From assembly GCA_019245455.1 (NCBI GenBank), contig JAFARM010000167.1, positions 1 through 16,289 on the forward strand: a stretch of DNA of 16,289 nt. Reading direction: 5' to 3'. This document shows positions 1 to 5,095 of this stretch, piece by piece; positions within the stretch are counted from its first letter, which is position 1, and each line of letters opens with the position of its first letter. Source of the DNA: Sphingomonadaceae bacterium. Its GTDB lineage: Bacteria; Pseudomonadota; Alphaproteobacteria; Sphingomonadales; Sphingomonadaceae. The notes beneath the pieces were generated by a model that had not been told where the DNA came from, did no database searches, and was given only the letters and a program-made list of their open reading frames with translations. The position numbers and the translations under genes were made by a program.

Positions 1-1977
1 ACCGCCCTGTGATGCCCGTTGAAACAGAGCGCCGTCATCCTGGCGCAGGCCAGGATCCACGTCTCCGCCTGTCGACATTGCGGAGGCTTGGATGCTGGCC
101 TGCACCAGCATGACTCCGTTGGGGGAAGGGGTGTTCTCATCCTCGACCCAAACGTCGCCGACGATCCACGGCAGCGGATAGGCGTGCGCGTCGGGGCGGA
201 GCGGGAAGTCGTCGTTGCCGTAGAAGTGCGTCCAGGCGATGCCGCCGTGCTCGGTCGCCCAGTAGCTGTTGATGTACTGGCGCGTGACGTGCTCCATGCC
301 GAACGCCTGCACGGCGGGGCTGGTCGGCTCGGCGCAGAAGGTGGCGACGCGAAGGCGCGACAGGTCGTAGCGGCGGATGTCGTGCAGGTTCTGCGCGTCG
401 GCCATGACGAACTTGAGGAACGTCACGCCGGCCTTGAAGATCGTCACGCCGTGCCGCTCGATACTCGCGGCGAAGCGCCCGGCGTGGGGAAAGACCGGCG
501 CGCCCTCGCACATGACGGTCGTCACGCGGCAGGTCAGCGCGGCGGAGAACATATAGCTCTGGCCGGTGATCCAGCCCGGATCGGCGACGACGTACATCAC
601 GTCGCCGGGCCGCGCGTCGAAGGCGACCGGCATCGTCGCGGCGACGCCGGCCGTGTAGCCGCCGTGGACGTGGACGACGCCCTTGGGCTTGCCCGTCGAG
701 CCGCTGGTGTAGATGACGAACATCGGAAACTCGGCGTCGACGGCGAGCGGGCGCGACAGGCTCCACACCGCGCGGACGAAGTCGGCGTCGGGCAGCGCCA
801 GCAGCTCGGCCTCGGTCGCGACGCCCGCCGCCGCGCACAGCCGCTTGCCAGTGGCGTCGGTCAGCTCGTGGCTCCAAACATCGCGCTCGCCGCGCCAGAC
901 GATGTCGGGCAGGCCGACGTGGCGAACGACGATCACCTTGTCGACGCGCGGCGGCGTGGCGACGAGCGCCTCGGCCACCGCGATGCGGATGCGCGCGGCG
1001 GCGGCGGCGTCGAGGCCGCTCTGCCCGAGTTCGGCGAGCGCGCGGCCGACGCCGCGCATGACGTCGCTGCGCTCGACCGTGACCTCGCCGGTAAGCGTCG
1101 CCGCCACCGCTGCGTCGATCGCGGCTATCGTCTCCGGGTCGAGATCAAGCCCTGCAAGCCGCTCCGATACGATCCGCTTCGCCGCCGCCACCGGCGTGTA
1201 GTTGTCGAGCGCGGGGTCGGTGTAGGCGGTCTTGAAGGCGAAGACCTGCGCGTTGCGGTAGCCGCCGTCGGCGGTGACGACGACGCGCGCGCCAGCGTCG
1301 TCGATGCGGTCGCTCAAGGTCTTGTCGGAGAAGCCGCCGAACACGGGGGTGTAGATAATCCCCAGCCGCTTCGCCGCCTCGGTCCAGTACAGCTGTGCCG
1401 GGATCGACGGCATATTGAGCGCGATGCGGTCGCCGGCCTTCAGCCCCAGCTCTTCGAGCGCCAGCGCGCACTTGGCGACCTTGAGCATCAGCGCCTTGCG
1501 GCTGACCGAGTAGCAGTCGACCGGCGCGCCGCGGCCATTGTCGGCGGCCATGTCCCAGCGGTCGCCCTCGAAGATCAGCGCCGTCTCCGCCCCGTGGCCG
1601 GCGAGCACATGGACGTCGACCTCGGCCATGCAGCCGTTCGTCCGGCCCCCGCTGAACCACTTGAAGAAGGGTGCGTCACTCGCGTCGAAGGCGGTCGTCC
1701 AGGGGGCGAAGTCGGCCGGCAGGTTCGGGGTGACGGGCGCGCCGGTGGCGGCGTCCCAGCCGTGCCAGCCGTCGCCCAGATCGCGCAGCCACGCCCCGTT
1801 TGCGCCGATCTCGCGCACGAACCAGGGAATGCGCCGGGCCGTGGCGGCATGATAGCTTCCCGGATCAGCCAGCACCGCGGCGCGCGCGGCGTCCCAGTCG
1901 GCACGGCTTCGGATCGGGTTGGCGATCGGGGACGGGACCGGTGCCGTGGGCTCGGTGGCGGCGCGGGCGGCAGTCAC
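1..1977 (-). CDS. Trifunctional propionyl-CoA synthase, N-terminal ligase part (partial, 3' end off window)
   Basis: The frame is open from a GTG at 1977 to the left edge (659 codons). GGGGAG sits 5 bases before the GTG, and no better ATG exists upstream. It is an AMP-forming acyl-CoA ligase: WFSGG near the N-terminus, YTSGSTGKPKG at residues 423-433, DPGWITGQSY, and YWATEHGG at 572-579. Unlike ordinary Acs/PrpE, it has an extra stretch of roughly 90 residues (about 260-350, including VERSDVMRGVG) between the N-terminal region and the P-loop. From memory, this and the following RPDAHAYPLPW...GDVW are hallmarks of propionyl-CoA synthase, which fuses a 3-hydroxypropionate-CoA ligase to enoyl-CoA hydratase and acrylyl-CoA reductase domains. 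Those later domains and the ligase's small C-terminal domain with its catalytic Lys lie outside the window, so trifunctionality is inferred. Residues 622-648 are encoded by a palindromic repeat. A stand-alone ligase of the same family is the alternative. Confidence 0.75.
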   Translation of the reverse strand, partial: MTAARAATEPTAPVPSPIANPIRSRADWDAARAAVLADPGSYHAATARRIPWFVREIGANGAWLRDLGDGWHGWDAATGAPVTPNLPADFAPWTTAFDASDAPFFKWFSGGRTNGCMAEVDVHVLAGHGAETALIFEGDRWDMAADNGRGAPVDCYSVSRKALMLKVAKCALALEELGLKAGDRIALNMPSIPAQLYWTEAAKRLGIIYTPVFGGFSDKTLSDRIDDAGARVVVTADGGYRNAQVFAFKTAYTDPALDNYTPVAAAKRIVSERLAGLDLDPETIAAIDAAVAATLTGEVTVERSDVMRGVGRALAELGQSGLDAAAAARIRIAVAEALVATPPRVDKVIVVRHVGLPDIVWRGERDVWSHELTDATGKRLCAAAGVATEAELLALPDADFVRAVWSLSRPLAVDAEFPMFVIYTSGSTGKPKGVVHVHGGYTAGVAATMPVAFDARPGDVMYVVADPGWITGQSYMFSAALTCRVTTVMCEGAPVFPHAGRFAASIERHGVTIFKAGVTFLKFVMADAQNLHDIRRYDLSRLRVATFCAEPTSPAVQAFGMEHVTRQYINSYWATEHGGIAWTHFYGNDDFPLRPDAHAYPLPWIVGDVWVEDENTPSPNGVMLVQASIQASAMSTGGDVDPGLRQDDGALFQRASQGG
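34..114. repeat. 81-bp palindromic element inside the propionyl-CoA synthase gene
   Basis: The segment begins GTCATCCTGG and ends CCAGCATGAC. Its reverse complement aligns over the full length with few differences, so it is one long imperfect inverted repeat centred on GTCGAC (71-76). Each arm has its own hairpin (CCTGG...CCAGG at the left, GCTGG...CCAGC at the right), and CTCCGC/GCGGAG forms an inner stem. The length is 27 codons and the minus-strand reading frame passes through without a stop, encoding residues 622-648 of the ligase (ending DPGLRQDD). It resembles the dispersed GTCATCC/GGATGAC repeats of sphingomonad genomes, and the element at 4947-5072 has the same outer ends. Confidence 0.85.
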
Positions 1978-2072
1978 GGCAACTCCCCGGTTCGTCTATG
2001 TCCCGCGTCCCGGCTCGGGTGCAGGTTTGTTACTGGTGCGATGCTGGCACGGGGTGCCGCCGGCCGACAAGC

Positions 2073-2101
2073 AAAAAGGGCGGAGGCCGAAGCCCCCGCC
2101 C
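2073..2101 (-). terminator. Rho-independent terminator of the PEPxxWA gene
   Basis: On the minus strand a 10-bp stem (GGGCGGGGGC with GCCTCCGCCC, one G-U pair) closes a UUCG tetraloop and is followed by five T. It lies 26 bases past the stop of the PEPxxWA gene and separates that gene from the ligase gene. Confidence 0.85.
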
Positions 2102-2126
2102 TGCAATGCGGCGCAACCGGATCGGG

Positions 2127-2930
2127 TCAGGCCGCGACGACGCGTGCCTCGCGGCGGCGAACCGCCCCGCCGACCAGGCCGAAGCCGGCCAGCATCAGCG
2201 CCCAGGTCGCCGGCTCCGGCACGGCGCCGGGGAACGATCCGGGGCTCAGCGGCACGTCGGTGCCGGTGCCCTTGGTCAGGAAGTGGCCAACCGTGTGGTT
2301 GTCGGATTCGTATCCCCCGACCTGCGGGTTCTCGGCAAAGACCACCTTGTCGAACGGCCGGTCGTTGCTGAAGAAGTCGAGGAAGATGTACGGCTCGCCG
2401 CTGTTGTTGTGGAGGAACGAGGGGTTGGGATTGCCGTAGTAGTTGGCGGCGTCGGCGTGGCTGTTGACCGCGGCGATGACGTCGCTGGGATCGAAGGTGA
2501 ACAGCAGGCGGCCCTTGCTGTAGAACGTCACCTGATTGCCGCGATCGAGCGCCGACAGCCAATAGCCGAAGTAGTTGACGCCGTGCGGCAGCGTCGACGA
2601 CAGGTCGAGCGAGTATCCAGTGTTGCTGAACGTCACCGGATACTGGCCGGTACCGCCGGCCCCGCCATACTGATCGGCCGGCAGGATGCGCGTGTCGGCG
2701 CTGTAGGTGCCTGTGATGCTGCCCCCGGTGCCGAAGTCGGTGGTGAAGCCGCCGAAGCCGAGCGGACGGCTCTCGAACGTCTCGACACCGCCGACGGAGA
2801 AGGTCGCGGTCGTGTTCTGGACGCCCACAGCCTCTGATTCATAGCGCACGGCGAACGGCAGCGTGGCACTGGCGGCACCGCCGACGGACAGCGCGACCGC
2901 CATCGCCACAAGGCGAAGTGTAACATTCAT
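2127..2930 (-). CDS. PEPxxWA-CTERM sorted exported protein
   Basis: The protein has 267 aa. The ATG at 2930 is chosen because GGGGAT lies 8 bases upstream and a signal peptide follows directly (MNVTLRLVAMAVALSVGGA, cleavage near ASA). An in-frame ATG 15 codons further upstream would bury that signal. The C-terminus carries VPEPATWA at about residues 236-243, then a hydrophobic helix (LMLAGFGLVGGAV) and an RRR cluster. This is the tripartite PEP-CTERM signal recognised by exosortase, in the PEPxxWA variant typical of sphingomonads. The mature part is rich in Gly, Ser, Thr and aromatic residues, with no enzymatic motif recognised. Proteins of this class are usually surface or exopolysaccharide-linked; the specific role is unknown. 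The exosortase gene is not in the window. The gene appears monocistronic, with its own terminator. Confidence 0.9.
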   Translation of the reverse strand: MNVTLRLVAMAVALSVGGAASATLPFAVRYESEAVGVQNTTATFSVGGVETFESRPLGFGGFTTDFGTGGSITGTYSADTRILPADQYGGAGGTGQYPVTFSNTGYSLDLSSTLPHGVNYFGYWLSALDRGNQVTFYSKGRLLFTFDPSDVIAAVNSHADAANYYGNPNPSFLHNNSGEPYIFLDFFSNDRPFDKVVFAENPQVGGYESDNHTVGHFLTKGTGTDVPLSPGSFPGAVPEPATWALMLAGFGLVGGAVRRREARVVAA

Positions 2931-3049
2931 TACCGTGATCCCCAATATCGTGCGGCAGCCCCGCGCTGCCTGCACTGCGTGGTCGCTCCTATATCAGGGG
3001 ATCAGGAGCGGCAATGTCTTTTACCTAGCGTTAACTACTTAACTTCCAT
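2931..3049 (-). promoter_or_regulatory. Upstream region of the PEPxxWA gene with two dyads
   Basis: This 119-bp gap is AT-rich for the window near 3011-3050. It contains GTTAA-CTAC-TTAAC (3030-3043), which also reads as a tandem AGTTAA pair on the minus strand. It also holds a 6-bp inverted repeat GCTCCT/AGGAGC (2985-2990 and 3004-3009). The second lacks a T-run, so it is a poor terminator for thpR. A promoter for the PEPxxWA gene must lie here if the gene is monocistronic, but no convincing -35/-10 pair was found. Confidence 0.35.
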
Positions 3050-3574
3050 TTACAGCCGGTAGTCGGCGACCGGCGTGTAGACCGCTGCCGCCCGCGTCAG
3101 ATGGCTCTCGAAGAGCGTGAAGCCGTCGATCGGGAAGGGCGCTGCGGCCGGTCGGCTGGCGATGAAGGCGTCGATCGGGCCGGCGTCGCGTCCGATCCGC
3201 GCCAGCGTGACGTGCGGCACAAAGGCACGCGTGTCGGCCGGCACGCCGGCGCGGCGCAACGCCTGGTCCACCTTGTGGTGCAGCGTCGTCAGCGCCGCTG
3301 CCGGCTCGACGCCGATCCACAGCGCGTGCGGCCGGCCGCGTGTCGCAAAGCTGCCCCTGCGGCCCAGCGTCGCCGCGATCGGCGGGTGGTGCACCTCGGC
3401 CAGGCTGGCGGCGATGTCGCGTGCCAGGTGGCGATCGACCTCGCCGATGAAGCGCAGCGTCATGTGGAGCTGGTCGTCGGCCTGCCACCGCGCCGCCGCC
3501 ACGCCGCCCATTATCGCCAGCAGCGCGTCGCGCACCGCCGGCGGCGGCCGCACCGCGACGAACAGCCGCATCAT
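3050..3574 (-). CDS. thpR: RNA 2',3'-cyclic phosphodiesterase (LigT/ThpR family)
   Basis: The protein has 174 aa, the usual length for this family. It carries the two HxTx motifs of 2H phosphoesterases: HMTLRF at residues 37-42 and HVTLAR near residue 123. Family members open 2',3'-cyclic phosphates on RNA in the cytoplasm; the physiological substrate in bacteria is unclear. The start is MMRLF at 3574 or 3571. The first ATG overlaps the tesA stop (ATGA, 4 bases), so thpR is translationally coupled to tesA and forms the downstream gene of that operon. The start of the protein (RLFVAVRPP) is typical of the family. Confidence 0.93.
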   Translation of the reverse strand: MMRLFVAVRPPPAVRDALLAIMGGVAAARWQADDQLHMTLRFIGEVDRHLARDIAASLAEVHHPPIAATLGRRGSFATRGRPHALWIGVEPAAALTTLHHKVDQALRRAGVPADTRAFVPHVTLARIGRDAGPIDAFIASRPAAAPFPIDGFTLFESHLTRAAAVYTPVADYRL

Positions 3575-4218
3575 CGCGCCAGCAGCCGCTCGACCGTCGG
3601 CGCGATGCCGCGGACGATCGCCGCGACACCGTGCGCGTTGGGGTGCATCCCGTCGCCAAGCTGCGTGCCCGGGACGTTGACGACCCCGGCGAGAAAGAAC
3701 GGGTACAGCGGCACGCCGTGGGCCTTGGCCAGCGCCGGGTACAGGGCGTTGAACTCGGTGGCATACACGCGCCCCAGGTTCGGTGACGCGTACATCCCGG
3801 CGAGCAGAACGGGCACATGGCGGCGTTGAAGCTCGGTCAGGATCGCGTCGAGGTTCGCCTTCGCCGCAGCCACCGGCTGACCGCGGAGCATATCGTTCGC
3901 CCCCAGCTCGACGATCGCCAGGTCGGGCGTCGTCTTCAGGCCGGTCAGCACCCAGTTCAGCCGCGCGCGGCCCTGCGCCGTGGTGTCGCCGGACACGCCG
4001 GCGTTGTGGACGGTGACGTTCAGCCCCTTGGCGCGAAGCGCCGCCTCCAGCTGCGGCGCGAAGCCGTCACCGGGCGGCAGCTGATAGCCGGCGGTGAGCG
4101 AATCGCCGAAGGCGAGCACCAGCTTGGCCGGTGCGGCGGCGGCGGCGGTCGCGATCATCGCCGCCCCGGCGATCGCCAGTTTGTAAAGCGCGCCACGCCC
4201 GCCATATCCTGCCCGCAC
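3571..4218 (-). CDS. tesA: Periplasmic GDSL arylesterase / acyl-CoA thioesterase I (TesA)
   Basis: The protein has 215 aa. The GTG at 4218 is chosen because GGGAGA sits 6 bases upstream and the product then begins with a signal peptide (MRAGYGGRGALYK, then LAIAGAAMIATAAAA, cleavage near AAA-APA). The frame stays open further upstream, but only through the antisense of ybbA. The SGNH/GDSL blocks are all present: FGDSLTAG (block I, nucleophile Ser), the Gly block near NAGVSGDTT, ELGANDMLRG (block III) and DGMHPNAHG (block V, catalytic Asp-His). E. coli TesA hydrolyses acyl-CoA, lysophospholipid and aryl esters in the periplasm. It diverges from ybbA as in E. coli, which supports a joint role with the YbbA-YbbP transporter. 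Confidence 0.93.
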   Translation of the reverse strand: MRAGYGGRGALYKLAIAGAAMIATAAAAAPAKLVLAFGDSLTAGYQLPPGDGFAPQLEAALRAKGLNVTVHNAGVSGDTTAQGRARLNWVLTGLKTTPDLAIVELGANDMLRGQPVAAAKANLDAILTELQRRHVPVLLAGMYASPNLGRVYATEFNALYPALAKAHGVPLYPFFLAGVVNVPGTQLGDGMHPNAHGVAAIVRGIAPTVERLLAR

Positions 4219-4239
4219 CCGTCGTCTCCCAGGACCCTC
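4219..4239. promoter_or_regulatory. 21-bp divergent tesA/ybbA spacer holding two abutting ribosome binding sites
   Basis: Only 21 bp separate the GTG of tesA (minus) from the ATG of ybbA (plus). Read on the minus strand, GGGAGA (4225-4230) serves tesA; directly beside it AGGA (4231-4234) serves ybbA. No room remains for promoters, so both must lie inside the opposite coding region. A weak candidate for ybbA is TTGTAA (4181-4186) with CATATC (4203-4208). Confidence 0.6.
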
Positions 4240-4923
4240 ATGCCCGACCATATCGCCATCGCCGCGCGCGATGTCACCCTGCGCCTCGGCCGCGGCGAGG
4301 CGGCCGTCGACGTGCTGCGCGGCATCGACCTCGACGTGGCGGCGGGCGAGCAGCTGGCGATCCTGGGGCCCTCGGGGTCGGGCAAGTCGTCGCTGATGGC
4401 GGTGCTGAGCGGCCTCGAACGCGGGACATCGGGTTCGGTGCGGGTCGCGGGGCAGGACTTCACCGCCCTCGACGAGGACGGGCTCGCCAAGGCGCGGCGG
4501 GGGCGGATCGGCATCGTGCTCCAGGCCTTCCACCTGATCCCGACGATGACCGCGCTGGAAAACGTCGCCGTGCCGCTGGAGCTGGCGGGGCGGGCGGGCG
4601 CGCGCGCGACGGCGGAGGCGGAACTGGTGGCGGTCGGCCTCGGCCACCGCTTTGGCCACTACCCCGGCCAGCTGTCGGGCGGCGAGCAGCAGCGCGTCGC
4701 CATCGCGCGGGCGACCGCCTGCCGGCCGCAGGTGCTGTTCGCGGACGAACCGACGGGCAACCTCGACGCCGCGACGGGGGCGGCGATCGTCGACCTCCTG
4801 TTCGCGCGCGGGGCCGAGACCGGCGCGACGCTGGTCCTCATCACCCACGACCAGGCGCTCGCCGCGCGCTGCGGGCGCGTGATCGAAATGCGCGACGGGC
4901 GGATCGTGGGAGCGGAGGCATGA
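4240..4923 (+). CDS. ybbA: ABC transporter ATP-binding protein YbbA (MacB/LolD-like)
   Basis: The protein has 227 aa. ATG at 4240 has AGGA 5 bases upstream. A complete ABC ATPase domain is visible: Walker A GPSGSGKS (43-50), the Q-loop in IVLQAFHLIPTMTALENV, signature LSGGEQQ (145-151), Walker B VLFADEPTGNLD (catalytic Glu at about 170) and the H-loop ITHD. The LIPTMTALENV and DEPTGNLD wording places it in the LolD/FtsE/MacB group, whose ATPases drive mechanotransmission by FtsX-type permeases rather than import. The partner is the ybbP permease downstream. In E. coli the tesA, ybbA, ybbP order is the same; I recall reports that YbbA-YbbP work with TesA on hydrophobic substrates, which cannot be verified here. 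Confidence 0.93.
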   Translation: MPDHIAIAARDVTLRLGRGEAAVDVLRGIDLDVAAGEQLAILGPSGSGKSSLMAVLSGLERGTSGSVRVAGQDFTALDEDGLAKARRGRIGIVLQAFHLIPTMTALENVAVPLELAGRAGARATAEAELVAVGLGHRFGHYPGQLSGGEQQRVAIARATACRPQVLFADEPTGNLDAATGAAIVDLLFARGAETGATLVLITHDQALAARCGRVIEMRDGRIVGAEA

Positions 4924-4946
4924 GGGCGCGATCCGCATCAATCCCC

Positions 4947-5072
4947 GTCATCCCCGCGAACGCGGGGACCCATCTCCCGAACCCGGAGCTTTCGTGCTCA
5001 ACCATCCCCTCGCCACGAACCGGCATAACGGGGCGAGGGCGGGAGATGGGGCCCCGCATTCGCGGGGATGAC
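4947..5072. repeat. 126-bp palindromic element between ybbA and ybbP
   Basis: The outer ends are GTCATCC and GGATGAC, as in the element at 34-114. The left hairpin is CCCCGCG-AA-CGCGGGG (4952-4967) and the right is CCCCGC-ATTC-GCGGGG (5052-5067). CATCTCCCG and CGGGAGATG pair across the middle, with CCCTCGCC and GGGCGAGG closer in. It fills most of the 172 bp between ybbA and ybbP, which otherwise holds no gene. Because it lies within the probable operon, its RNA form would be a long hairpin between two cistrons. Confidence 0.85.
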
Positions 5073-5095
5073 ACGCCGGTTGCTGGCGTGCTCCT

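Noticed and set aside
1..1977. Suspected frameshifted or broken ligase gene
   Set aside because: Codon-by-codon reading shows one unbroken frame from the GTG at 1977 to base 1. The gene is simply cut by the window edge and starts with GTG.
19..2439. Very long plus-strand open frame across the ligase gene and the PEPxxWA gene
   Set aside because: It is antisense to two well-supported minus-strand genes, is rich in Arg/Ala/Asp/His with no domain, and arises from GC-rich codon bias.
2985..3009. GCTCCT/AGGAGC stem as terminator of thpR
   Set aside because: The stem is only 6 bp with a 13-base loop and no following T-run on the minus strand.
3011..3030. Possible sigma-54 -24/-12 promoter before the PEPxxWA gene (GG...TTGC)
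   Set aside because: On the minus strand the GG and GC are 11 bases apart instead of 10, and the flanking bases do not match TGGCAC.
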